Assembly: GCA_963695085.1 (NCBI GenBank)
Contig: CAVOFV010000005.1
Coordinates: 62,001 to 126,000 of the forward strand
DNA length: 64,000 bases
Direction: 5' to 3'
DNA from: SG8-30 sp963695085
GTDB taxonomy: Bacteria > Pseudomonadota > Gammaproteobacteria > Steroidobacterales > Steroidobacteraceae
Numbering within the stretch: position 1 is the stretch's first letter; every line of letters begins with the position of its first letter. The translations under genes were made by a program, and so were the position numbers. This document shows, piece after piece, positions 24,524 to 33,465 of the stretch. Below the pieces are notes generated by a model. The model ran no database searches and had not been told where the DNA came from. It saw only the letters and a list, made by a program, of their open reading frames with translations.

Positions 24524-25951
24524 TCAGCGCACGGTGATCGTCTCGCTCAGCTTGGCATTGACGCTGGCGACTTCCGTCGGGTCGAGCACGCCGGCGGCGA
24601 GCTTCAGGCGCAGGACATTGATCAGGTAGTCGTAGCGGCTGCGCGCGTAGTTCGTCTCGGCGTCCAGCAGGCGCCTGCGCGCGTCGAGCACGTCTACCGT
24701 GGTGCGCGTACCGACTTCGTAACCCGCCTCGGTGGCCTGCAACGCGACCCGCGCCGACGCGACCGCCTGTTGCAGGGCCCGCACGCGCGACATCTCGGAC
24801 ATGACGCCGAGGTAGGAATCGCGCGTCGCGCGCTCCGTTTCGCGCGCCGTGCGCTCGAGCCGCTCGCGGGCGGCACGGTGACGGTACTCGGCCTGCCTGA
24901 CGCGCGAGGTCGTGGCGCCACCCGAGTAGATCGGAACGGTGAGTTGCAGGCTGTAGGTGGTGTTGTCCGACTCCGAATCATTGGGACCGGAAAAGCCACC
25001 GGGAATTGTCAGGGTGGACTCCACGTCTCGGTTTGAGCGCGAAACAACCAGGTCGAGGCTGGGGTAGTGACCGCCGCGCTGGAAGCTGATGTCGTCGCGG
25101 GAAATCTCCGCCGCCAACCGGCTGGAAGCCAGGCTCAGGTTCTGGTCCATGGCCATCTTGACCCAGTCGTCCTCGCGCTCCGGGTCGGGCGCCGACAGCG
25201 GCAATTGCTCGCCGGGCCGCGCCAGCTCATCGAAGGTAGTGCCAGTCAGTTCGCGCAACAACTCGCCCTGCGTGGCCAGGTTGCGCTTGGCCTGGATCAG
25301 GCCGGCGGTCGCGGAGTCGTAGGCCGCCTTGGACTCCTGCACGTCGGTGACGGCGATCAGGCCCACCTCGAAGCGTTTCTCGGCCTGCTGCAGCTGCCGG
25401 CCGAGCGCCTCGTGCGTGCCTTGCGCGGCGGTCAGCGTGTCCTTGGCGGCCAGCACGTTGAAGTACCGTTCCGCCGTGCGCAGGATCAGGTCCTGCTGCG
25501 CCGCCTGGTAATCGACCTCGGCCTGCGCGGCCTGACGGTCAGCACGGCCCAGCGTGACCCAGTTGTCCCAGCGGAACAGGCTCTGCCGCAGGGTGACGTT
25601 CCAGGTCTTCGTATCCGTCTCGCTGCCTGATTGCGACGACAGGACGTTGATCGGCTCGCAATTCGCCGGGACGGGTGGGGTGACGCAGTCGTTGACGTCA
25701 AAGAAGGAACTTTGTCCGTCCGATTCCGTGTTGTCGAAACCCGCGCCGGCGCTCAACTGTGGCAGCAAGGCGGCCAGTGCCTGCGGCTTGGATTCGAGCG
25801 CCGCCAGCCGGGTGGCTTCCGCTTCGCGGATCAGCGGGTCGTTGAGCAGTGCGCGCTGGTAGACCTCGGCGAAATCCGCAGCGTGGATCGCGGAGGCCGC
25901 GAACAATGCCGCGAGCAACATCGTGGGGCGGACGAGAGGGCGGATGTTCAT
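24524..25951 (-). CDS. tolC: TolC-family outer membrane channel
   Basis: Trimeric outer-membrane tunnel for type I secretion and drug efflux. The 475-residue protein has a signal peptide (LLAALFAASAIHAAD) followed directly by FAEVYQRALLNDPLIREAEA, the classic TolC N-terminus, then two repeats of long helices and strands (second begins LPLSAPDPEREDDWVKMAM) and the GGATTSRVRQAEYRH segment. No partner pump genes are adjacent. The start has AAGGA seven bases before. It belongs to the conserved pcm/rhodanese/tolC block, upstream of which lies a strong promoter. Confidence 0.93.
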   Translation of the reverse strand: MNIRPLVRPTMLLAALFAASAIHAADFAEVYQRALLNDPLIREAEATRLAALESKPQALAALLPQLSAGAGFDNTESDGQSSFFDVNDCVTPPVPANCEPINVLSSQSGSETDTKTWNVTLRQSLFRWDNWVTLGRADRQAAQAEVDYQAAQQDLILRTAERYFNVLAAKDTLTAAQGTHEALGRQLQQAEKRFEVGLIAVTDVQESKAAYDSATAGLIQAKRNLATQGELLRELTGTTFDELARPGEQLPLSAPDPEREDDWVKMAMDQNLSLASSRLAAEISRDDISFQRGGHYPSLDLVVSRSNRDVESTLTIPGGFSGPNDSESDNTTYSLQLTVPIYSGGATTSRVRQAEYRHRAARERLERTARETERATRDSYLGVMSEMSRVRALQQAVASARVALQATEAGYEVGTRTTVDVLDARRRLLDAETNYARSRYDYLINVLRLKLAAGVLDPTEVASVNAKLSETITVR

Positions 25952-26003
25952 GCTGTCCTTCTTCCTGGAAGTCAGTCACTTAAGTGGTGTGGTGTTGTAG
26001 CAT

Positions 26004-26031
26004 AGTATATCACCCGCCAGACGGCTTTCAA
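26004..26031 (-). promoter_or_regulatory. tolC promoter
   Basis: Minus-strand TTGAAA (26026-26031), 16-bp spacer, TATACT (26004-26009), 53 bp before the tolC ATG. Both hexamers match five of six consensus bases. Confidence 0.65.
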
Positions 26032-26087
26032 CACCCGGTCGGCGACTGATACCGGCCTTGCCGGCAGTACCCATCTTCCCATACGTC

Positions 26088-26408
26088 TCAGCAACTTGGC
26101 AGGTCCGGATCCACGTCACGCCCCCAGCGCAGGATGCCGCCGGACAGGTTGGCGACCCGCCTGAATCCCTGCCGTTCGAGAAACAATGCGACCTGCAGGC
26201 TGCGCACGCCTGAGCGGCACAACACCACGATGGCATGTTCGCGCCCAAGCTCGGGCCAGCGTGCCGGGATCTGGCCCATCGGGATATTGACGCTGCCAGG
26301 CAGGGAAGCGATCGCGATTTCGTCGGGCTCGCGCACGTCCAGCAGCAGCAGGTCCTCGCCGGCGTCGCGACGCCGTACGAACTCCAGCGGCGGGATCTGC
26401 TCGACCAT
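26088..26408 (-). CDS. Rhodanese-like sulfurtransferase
   Basis: A single rhodanese domain of 106 residues. The active-site loop is VVLCRSGVRS with Cys as the sulfur acceptor; the structural signatures LLLDVREPDE and IPMGQIPARW are present. The six-residue loop CRSGVR is that of single-domain rhodaneses. It follows the pcm-like gene by six bases and precedes tolC, a gene order often seen in gammaproteobacteria. Sulfur donor and acceptor are unknown. Confidence 0.9.
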   Translation of the reverse strand: MVEQIPPLEFVRRRDAGEDLLLLDVREPDEIAIASLPGSVNIPMGQIPARWPELGREHAIVVLCRSGVRSLQVALFLERQGFRRVANLSGGILRWGRDVDPDLPSC

Positions 26409-26414
26409 GCCGGC

Positions 26415-27068
26415 TCAGAACTCGAAGCGGGCAGGCGTCACGGCGCCGATCATGGGCGGGATCGAGGTCTCGAAAAGTGCCGTACGCACCCATTGGTCTT
26501 CATCCGCCCGAGTCACCAGCATCGCCTGCATCGCCGGTGCCGCGCCGACCGCGACGAACAACCGCCCGCCTGGCCGCAGCGCCTGCTCGAATCGCGGGTC
26601 ATAGACGGGCAGTGATGCCGTCAGGGCGATGACGTCGTAGTGTTCCTGGGCGGCCAGGCGCATGGCGTCCGCATGCTCGACCTGGACGTTGGCAACTGCC
26701 GCGGCGCGCAGCACGCGGGCAGCGGCCTCGGCGAGATCGCCATGGAACTCGAGCGAGCGCACCGTGCCGCCGAGGTGCGCCAGGCAGGCTGCAAAGAATC
26801 CGCTGCCCGTGCCGGCCTCCAGCACCACATCGGTCCTGCCCACGGCGAGGGCCTGCAGGATGCGGCCCTCGAGTTTCGGCGCCAGCATGCACTGGCCGTG
26901 ACCGAGCGGGATCCCGGTGTCCGCGAACGCGACCTCGCGATAGGCGTCCGGCACGAAGTCCTCACGGCGTACCGCGGCAAGCGTGTCCAGCACACGCGGG
27001 TCGAGGACCTCCCACGCACGCACCTGATGGTCGATCATCTGCCGGCGCGCATCTTCCAGGTTGTGCAT
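26415..27068 (-). CDS. Protein-L-isoaspartate O-methyltransferase family protein
   Basis: SAM-dependent methyltransferase of the PCMT fold, 217 residues. Motif I is VVLEAGTGSGFFAACLA, and the PCMT N-terminal region MIDHQVRAWEVLDPRVLDTL and FVPDAYR are recognisable. However the usual substrate motif is weak (GIPLGHGQCMLAPKLEGRIL in place of the ISxPxxVA stretch), so this may be the paralogue found next to tolC with a different substrate. It is divergent from the GGDEF/EAL gene, with about 200 bp between them. Confidence 0.85.
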   Translation of the reverse strand: MHNLEDARRQMIDHQVRAWEVLDPRVLDTLAAVRREDFVPDAYREVAFADTGIPLGHGQCMLAPKLEGRILQALAVGRTDVVLEAGTGSGFFAACLAHLGGTVRSLEFHGDLAEAAARVLRAAAVANVQVEHADAMRLAAQEHYDVIALTASLPVYDPRFEQALRPGGRLFVAVGAAPAMQAMLVTRADEDQWVRTALFETSIPPMIGAVTPARFEF

Positions 27069-27283
27069 GCTGTGCCACTCGGGGTGTGAGGACGGCGCGC
27101 CGGGAGCGCCAACAGTACGGTCTGGCCATCCGCGAAAACAAGTGCCGCGCGGCGCCCATTATGGTGAATCGTGGCAGGGGGCTCCACCCCCTTACGATAT
27201 GCTCGGAAGCGTCGCGGCTCGATAACAAACAAGGGGATGCAACGGTCAAATGGCCGCGGCAAACCCAGGGGAACAACGGCGAC

Positions 27284-29467
27284 ATGTTCGGACTGGAAAT
27301 CGCCGGTGCAGCGCTGGCGCTGCTGGCGGCTATCCTGCTCGGGGTGGTCGTCCGGCAGCGGCGCGCGCTGACACGCGCCGAGCAAGATGCCGCATCGCTG
27401 GCCGACGCGGTGCGCAGCCGCGCGGCTGCGGCCGACCGGGCAATGCTCGCGACGCTGATCGGAGCCGTGAACGCGCCGGTCGTGCTGCATGCGGAGCGCA
27501 TCACGGCCGCCAACCCTGCCTTCTACGCCTTGCTCGGGCTGTCCGCGGAGTCCGTCGTCGGCCGTCGGCTGTCGGAGTTCGTATCCGCCGACTATGCGAG
27601 CCTGGTCGAGACCCACATCGCGCGCCGGCTCGGCGGCCAGGAATGCGCCGACCTGACCGAGGTCGAAATCGCGGACGAGCACGGCCAGGTGACGCGGCTC
27701 GAGCTGAAGGGCACGACGGTGCAGCTCGCCGGCGGCCGTGCGGTCCTGTTGTCGGCCGTGGAGATGCCGCCCGTGGCGACCGGCCACGATGGGCCGCCGC
27801 GCAAGACGCGCGCGCAAATGACGCTGGAGTCGCTGGGGGACGGGCTGGTCACCACCGACCAGCAGGGCAGGATCGACTTTCTGAACAGCGCGGCCGAGGA
27901 ATTCATCGGCCAGTCCTCCGCGCAGGTCCACGGCCGGCAACTGACCGACGTGGTGAGCTTCGTCGACGAGCGAGACCGGCGGCCGCTGCCGGATCCGGTG
28001 CGGCAATGTCTCGCCAAGGGCGCCCAGACGAGCCTCGGCCGGCGCGCACTGCTGGTCGCCAAGGCCGCCGGCGTTGAACGCAGCGTTGGCCTGTCGGCCA
28101 CACCGATCCTGGGGCCGGACGGCGAGATGAGCGGCGTCGCGATCGTGTTGCACGATGTCACGGAGTTGACGGGCCTGGCGCGGCAGATGTCCTACCAGGC
28201 CAGCCACGATGCGCTGACAGGACTGGTCAACCGCCGCGAATTCGAGCGGCGGCTGGCGGAGGCCATCGAATCGTCGCGCGAGGGCCAGACCGCACACATG
28301 ATGTGCTACCTGGATCTCGACAATTTCAAGGACGTGAACGACACCTGCGGGCACCTCGCCGGCGACAACATGCTGCGCGAAGCGTCCGCGCTGCTGAAGG
28401 AGGCAGTGCGCGATTCGGATACCGTCGGCCGGCTCGGCGGCGACGAGTTCGGGATGCTGCTGGTCGGCTGTCCGCTGGACAAGGCGCGACAGATCGCCGA
28501 GGACGTGTGCCGGGCCGTGGCGGACTATCGCTTCGTGTGGAAGGACAGCATCTTCCGCATTGGTGTCAGCATCGGCCTGGTGGAAATCGGCCGCGACAGC
28601 GGCGGCCCGGAAGACGTGATGAGCGCCGCGGACTCTGCCTGCTACGTGGCCAAGCGGCGCAACGGCAACCATGTGCAGGTCTACTCGTTGAAGGACGAGG
28701 CCGAGGCCCGGCACAGCGGCGAGATCCACTGGCTGCAGCGGCTGCAGGTGGCGCTGCGCGACGGCCACTTCGAACTCTACGTGCAGCCGATCGTGTCGGC
28801 CGGCGCGGCCGAGGGCGGCCCGGGCCTCGAGGCCTTCCTGCGGCTGCGCGACGGCGACCGGACCGCTTTACCGATGGAGTTCATGCAGGCCGCCGAGCGT
28901 TACCGGCTGATGCCGCTGGTGGACCGTTGGGTCGTGCAAACCGCGCTGGCTGCCTTGGGCAGTGGTGCGATCAACCTGCCGCGGGGCAAGAGCCTGGCGA
29001 TCAACCTGTCCGGCCAGACGCTCGGCGACGCCGGTTTCCTGGAGTTCGTGGTCGACGCGCTCGACCACAGCGGCGTGCCGCCGCAACAGATCTGCTTCGA
29101 CATGACGGAAACGGCCGTGATCGGCAACCTGGAACTCGCGCGCCGCTTCGTCGGCGTGGTGCACGGCATGGGCTGCCAGTTTGCACTCGATGACTTCGGC
29201 AACGACCTCGGCGCGTTCACCCATCTCAAGAGCCTGGCGATGGATTTCATCAAGATCGACGGGTCGTACCTGCGCGACCTGTCGCACGATGCCGTCAACC
29301 AGGCCATGGTCGCGGCGATCGTCAGGCTGGCGCGGACACTGGGTTTCCGGCTGATCGCCGAGCAGGTCGAGGACCTGGCATCGCTCGAGGCGGCGCGTGG
29401 CCTGGGCGTGGACTTTGCGCAGGGTTACGCCATCGGCCGGCCGGAGCCGCTCAGGCGCGCCGCCTGA
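27284..29467 (+). CDS. Membrane PAS-GGDEF-EAL cyclic-di-GMP signalling protein
   Basis: A 727-residue sensor protein: one N-terminal membrane helix (residues 4-24), PAS domains at about 60-150 and 175-300, GGDEF near 305-470 and EAL from about 495 to the end. GGDEF is intact (GRLGGDEFGML at about residue 385) with an inhibitory RxxD site (RDSD) five residues before it, so diguanylate cyclase activity and product feedback are likely. The EAL domain has EAF in place of EAL, but keeps INLSGQ, MTET, LDDFG, KIDGSYL and QGYAIGRP, so phosphodiesterase activity is possible. Start is chosen at MFGLEIAG; the open frame extends 66 codons upstream. Confidence 0.88.
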   Translation: MFGLEIAGAALALLAAILLGVVVRQRRALTRAEQDAASLADAVRSRAAAADRAMLATLIGAVNAPVVLHAERITAANPAFYALLGLSAESVVGRRLSEFVSADYASLVETHIARRLGGQECADLTEVEIADEHGQVTRLELKGTTVQLAGGRAVLLSAVEMPPVATGHDGPPRKTRAQMTLESLGDGLVTTDQQGRIDFLNSAAEEFIGQSSAQVHGRQLTDVVSFVDERDRRPLPDPVRQCLAKGAQTSLGRRALLVAKAAGVERSVGLSATPILGPDGEMSGVAIVLHDVTELTGLARQMSYQASHDALTGLVNRREFERRLAEAIESSREGQTAHMMCYLDLDNFKDVNDTCGHLAGDNMLREASALLKEAVRDSDTVGRLGGDEFGMLLVGCPLDKARQIAEDVCRAVADYRFVWKDSIFRIGVSIGLVEIGRDSGGPEDVMSAADSACYVAKRRNGNHVQVYSLKDEAEARHSGEIHWLQRLQVALRDGHFELYVQPIVSAGAAEGGPGLEAFLRLRDGDRTALPMEFMQAAERYRLMPLVDRWVVQTALAALGSGAINLPRGKSLAINLSGQTLGDAGFLEFVVDALDHSGVPPQQICFDMTETAVIGNLELARRFVGVVHGMGCQFALDDFGNDLGAFTHLKSLAMDFIKIDGSYLRDLSHDAVNQAMVAAIVRLARTLGFRLIAEQVEDLASLEAARGLGVDFAQGYAIGRPEPLRRAA

Positions 29468-29540
29468 GCCGGGGATCGGCGGCCGCGGCAGCGGGCCTGC
29501 CGTCGCCGGTGGTCTGCAGCAGTCAGGCCCCTGCGGTCTC

Positions 29541-31904
29541 TTAGCGCCGTCCCTTGACGTACTTCACGATCGCGTCGTACTGGCTCTCGCCATCGAGGCC
29601 GGCTTCCCGCATGACGACCGGTCCCGGGCCACTGCCCAGGAAACGACCCTTCTGGAACGGATGCATGGTCTTCTTCAGGCCGTAAGCGGAACGCACCCAG
29701 CGCAGCATGGTGGGCAGCGTGAAGTCGGTGATGCCCATGGCTGACCGCGCGGCCTTGTCGGAGAAGATGCGCTGCTGTTCCTTGAGCGGCAGCAGGTCGA
29801 AGAGCTCAGCGCTGGCGACGTAAAAGACGTCCAGGTCAATGCCCTCGGCGAGCAGCATCGGCAGGGCGGTCTCGACGAAGGCATAGGTGACGGCGCTGCC
29901 CTGCAGGACCAGCGTGCCGTCGCTCTTCTTGCCGGCCGCCTGCCGCAGCGCGTACACGCCGGATCGCGCCGCGCCCGGCGGCGCGAGTCCGAGCGCCGCG
30001 CGGTCGACGATGTTCTCGTCCGGGCGGGTCACGAACGGCGCGATGACCGCCGGGCGCCTGGCGAGCGCGGCCGTGACGACCGGCCAGACTTCCTGCGGGT
30101 CCCAGGGCGTCAGCGTGATGAGCGTGCCGCGCGGGAAATTCTCCTGCAGCAATTGCAGCGGCTGCGGGTCGGCGTGCGTCGGGCCGTCCTCGCCCGTCTT
30201 CAGGCCGGCATGGGCGCAGATCAGGAAATACGGCCGGTACGGCTCCTTGCGGATCTCCTGCCGCGCCTGCGCGCCGATCGCGTGCAGGCGCGACGAGATG
30301 TGGCCCAGCGCGGCGATGAATGCGCCATAGGAAGAACCGGCGCCGACATGCCGGCCGTAGCTCGACAATCCCGCGAGGATGCCGCTCATGGCGTCCTCGC
30401 AGATGCCGCCGATCGACAGCAGGCGGGCTTCGGGATTGGTGGCGGCGTTGTAGAAGCCGTCCGGGAACCCCTTGCCCACCGCGTTGACGCTCGTCGAGCC
30501 GAGCAGGTCGGCCGCGGCCGCGAGGATGGCTCCCCTGGACTCCGTATTGAGGTAGCCGAGGGCGCCGCCGAGGGCGCCGCGCAGGGTCGTCGTCGAGCCC
30601 GGCTTCAGGGCCAGCGCGGCGGGCGTCGTCCCGGCATGCCGGTCGGCCGCCGCATACAGCGCCTCGACGTCCGGGGCATTGTCGCGCGGCCGCCGCGCCA
30701 GCCTGGTCAAGCGCTTGCGGGCATCCACCAGACGCGCGGCGAGCGCCCCGGTCAGGGCCTCGTCCCGCTCGAGGTTGCGGCGGATCACCTGCAGCGCCTC
30801 CCAGTAGCATTCCTCGACGACGGCCTTCTCGGCGCCGCCTGCGCAGCGCTGGAACTGGCTGTCGCAGGTCGGCAGGGCGTCTCCCGCCTCGCTGACGAAC
30901 TCCTCGGCGGATGCCATGAACCCGGGGCTGCAAAGCTTGTGTCCCGCACCGTGCGAACCCTTGCCCTCGATGCCGTAGCGCCAGCCCTTGGTGGTGCGAT
31001 ACACGATGGCCGTCGGCTGGCCGGTGTCGATCGTTGCGGCCAGCCGCTGCGCTGCGAATACCTGCTGGAAGTCGGTGCCGTCGCCGACGTCTATCACGTT
31101 CCAGTCGTGCAGGTAGGCCAGTTCCTGCGGCGTCCACTGCACGTAGTCGCCGGGCTGCGAGCCATCACGGCACACGTGGTTCGAGTCGATCGAGGCCTGG
31201 TTCCAGTCGACGTGCATCACGACATTGTCCAGCGAGGCCGTGCCGGCGGCCGCCAGCGTCTCGGCGACACGCCCCGGCGTCAGGCCACCCTCGCCCTCGA
31301 CGATGTGCACGCGCGGCGCGTTCTTTCCGTAGTAGTCGCGCGCGCCCCAGGCCAGGCCCAGCGAGGCCGCGACGCCGACGCCCGACGCACCGGTCGACAG
31401 TCGCACGAACGGCGTCGCCGGCGTCGGATGCCCGTCGAGCGGCTTGCTGCCGAACTGGCGGAACAGCGGCGTGGCCGTCGTCGGGTTGCGGCGGAAACCG
31501 AGCAGGTCCTCCAGCCGGAATTGCAGCCGCACATTCCGCGGCAGCAACTGCGGTGCGCCGATCCGCATGATCTCGTTGCGCAGCGCCCAGATGGCATACA
31601 GGCCGAGCGCCTTGTGGCCGGCGCCGTAGGAGATGATGTCGGCATCGGCACGGTCGGGATCCGAGACGTCGTAGGCCATCGTATCGAACAGGATGCCTTC
31701 GACGAATCGTCCGGAGGAGATGGAGCCGCCGGGGTGACCGGAGGTCGGCGCGTAGTTGAACAGGATTGCGCACAGCGCGCGGTACAGCAGGTCGAAGCGC
31801 TCGAAGACCTCGAGTTCCTGCGCCGACAGCGGCGCGCTGCCCGTGGCCAGGTGATCGCTGATGTTGAAGAAGGCGGCCCGCCTGGGTCCAAACGAAAAGT
31901 CCAT
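29541..31904 (-). CDS. Transketolase-like thiamine diphosphate enzyme, single chain
   Basis: A 787-residue ThDP enzyme of the transketolase/PDH-E1 superfamily. The first domain has APTSGHPGGSISSGR (the transketolase phosphate loop), the ThDP region GEGGLTPGRVAETL and later HVDWNQASID; the second has GAGSSYGAF, FLICAHAGLKTGEDGPTHA, and the C-terminal domain is present. The HAGLKTGEDGPTHADPQ motif is that of bacterial transketolases. Its physiological substrate cannot be named. The gene follows the aminotransferase with a 14-base gap on the same strand, so a joint pathway with an amino-acid-derived 2-oxoacid is plausible. Confidence 0.78.
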   Translation of the reverse strand: MDFSFGPRRAAFFNISDHLATGSAPLSAQELEVFERFDLLYRALCAILFNYAPTSGHPGGSISSGRFVEGILFDTMAYDVSDPDRADADIISYGAGHKALGLYAIWALRNEIMRIGAPQLLPRNVRLQFRLEDLLGFRRNPTTATPLFRQFGSKPLDGHPTPATPFVRLSTGASGVGVAASLGLAWGARDYYGKNAPRVHIVEGEGGLTPGRVAETLAAAGTASLDNVVMHVDWNQASIDSNHVCRDGSQPGDYVQWTPQELAYLHDWNVIDVGDGTDFQQVFAAQRLAATIDTGQPTAIVYRTTKGWRYGIEGKGSHGAGHKLCSPGFMASAEEFVSEAGDALPTCDSQFQRCAGGAEKAVVEECYWEALQVIRRNLERDEALTGALAARLVDARKRLTRLARRPRDNAPDVEALYAAADRHAGTTPAALALKPGSTTTLRGALGGALGYLNTESRGAILAAAADLLGSTSVNAVGKGFPDGFYNAATNPEARLLSIGGICEDAMSGILAGLSSYGRHVGAGSSYGAFIAALGHISSRLHAIGAQARQEIRKEPYRPYFLICAHAGLKTGEDGPTHADPQPLQLLQENFPRGTLITLTPWDPQEVWPVVTAALARRPAVIAPFVTRPDENIVDRAALGLAPPGAARSGVYALRQAAGKKSDGTLVLQGSAVTYAFVETALPMLLAEGIDLDVFYVASAELFDLLPLKEQQRIFSDKAARSAMGITDFTLPTMLRWVRSAYGLKKTMHPFQKGRFLGSGPGPVVMREAGLDGESQYDAIVKYVKGRR

Positions 31905-31918
31905 GACTCGATCCTCTG

Positions 31919-33217
31919 TCAGTACAGTGGGTCACCGCTCTTGAGGTACGCGGCGAAGCCCGGCCGGTCGATCGCCGCGGCCGCGATCCGGCTCACGCCC
32001 TCACGCAGTTCATCGATGCCGGTCGCGATGGAGAGCCGCAGGAAGTGCTTGCCCTCGGTGCCGATCTTGCCGAACGACTTCCGGTCCATCGTCGCCACGT
32101 GATAGCGGAACAGCAGGAACATCTGGAACAGGGTCGAAGGACTGGTCTTCCTGCGCACGTCGTCGGGCAGTTGTGCGTGCGCCGCGATCGCGCCGAGGGA
32201 CTCGCACACGCCACCGATGTTGGGGAACACGTAGAAAGCGCCGAGCGGGTTCTGGCAGCTGACGCCGTCGATGGCATTGAGACCGCGGACCACCAGGTCG
32301 CGCCGTTCCTGGAAAGCGCTGACCATCGTATGGATCGCCGGCCCGCTCTGCGGTGATTCGATCGCGACCTTGCAACCCATCTGGTTGTAGGCCGCCGTGC
32401 AGGAGAAGTAGTTGATGTTCAGGTTCTTGAAGACCTGCGCTTCCTCGGCGGTGGGGAACACGGCCCAGCCGATGCGCCCGCCCGTCCACGAGTAGGATTT
32501 CGAGGCGCCGGAGACGATCACGGTGCGCTCGGCCATGCCCGGGAACGACGCGATCGACACGTGCTTGGCACCGTCGAACAGGATGTGCTCGTATACCTCG
32601 TCCGAGTACACCCGGCAGTGCTGCGGGGCCTGGTCGCGGATGACCTTCGCGATGCCCTCGAGCTGGGCATGCGTGGCGACGCCGCCCGTGGGGTTCGACG
32701 GGAAGCAGATGAAGATGAGCTTGGTGCGCGGGGTGATGAGCCGCGCGAGGTCGTCGCCGGTGAAGGCGAAGCCCTTCTCTTCATCGAGGTGCAGCGGGAC
32801 GGGTTTGGCGCCGACGTACGCGATGAACGACTCGTAGATCGGAAAGCCGGGACTCGGGTAGATGATCTCGTCGCCCGGGTTGCAGTAGGCCTGCTGGCAG
32901 AAGCCGATGGGCGGCTTCGCGCCCGGGAACACGACTACGCGGTCCGGCGTCACCTCGAGGCCGCGCGCCGAGCCCATGTACTGCGCGACCGCCTCGCGCA
33001 GCGGCAGGATGCCCTGGGGGTCGCAGTAGTGCGTGAGGTCGTTGTCGATCTGCCGCTTGACCTCGTCACGGATGTGCTTCGGCAGCGCGAAATCGGGCTC
33101 GCCCAGGTTGCACTTGATGACCTTGTTGCCGGCCTTCTCGATCCGCGCGATGTACGGGCCGACCTTGAAGGCATTCTCGGTGTCGATCAGCGCGGTACGG
33201 TCCGAAAAGAGGTTCAT
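31919..33217 (-). CDS. Class I PLP aminotransferase (aspartate-aminotransferase-like)
   Basis: Fold type I PLP enzyme, 432 residues. The PLP lysine is in IVSGASKSYSWTGGRIGW; NLGEPDFALPKHI, YPSPGFPIYES, FPSNPTGGV and VYSDEVYEH are the family landmarks. Start MNLFSDRT at 33217 has GGAG eight bases before; the frame is open 14 codons further. It is longer than typical AspC. Amino-acid preference is not deducible. It is the first gene of the pair with the transketolase-like enzyme. A 248-bp gene-free gap separates it from the NrfD gene. Confidence 0.83.
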   Translation of the reverse strand: MNLFSDRTALIDTENAFKVGPYIARIEKAGNKVIKCNLGEPDFALPKHIRDEVKRQIDNDLTHYCDPQGILPLREAVAQYMGSARGLEVTPDRVVVFPGAKPPIGFCQQAYCNPGDEIIYPSPGFPIYESFIAYVGAKPVPLHLDEEKGFAFTGDDLARLITPRTKLIFICFPSNPTGGVATHAQLEGIAKVIRDQAPQHCRVYSDEVYEHILFDGAKHVSIASFPGMAERTVIVSGASKSYSWTGGRIGWAVFPTAEEAQVFKNLNINYFSCTAAYNQMGCKVAIESPQSGPAIHTMVSAFQERRDLVVRGLNAIDGVSCQNPLGAFYVFPNIGGVCESLGAIAAHAQLPDDVRRKTSPSTLFQMFLLFRYHVATMDRKSFGKIGTEGKHFLRLSIATGIDELREGVSRIAAAAIDRPGFAAYLKSGDPLY

Positions 33218-33465
33218 GCTGCGGTCTCCAGGGGCTGTTGCGGCGTGCCGGCCGGGCACGCGATCCGCACCGGGCCGGCCGACAGGCGCGCAAACACGCC
33301 CGCCGGGCCCGTGTCCTCACCCGCCATTCTGGCCAAACCGGCGCCCGGCCACCATCGCGGCAAGCCGCATGGACTGCATTGCGGGGCCGCCGCAACGGCC
33401 GGCGTGATGCGGCACCCGGACCCGGACACCACGGAATCAGGCAGTTTCCGGCCGTGGCCTGCCGC

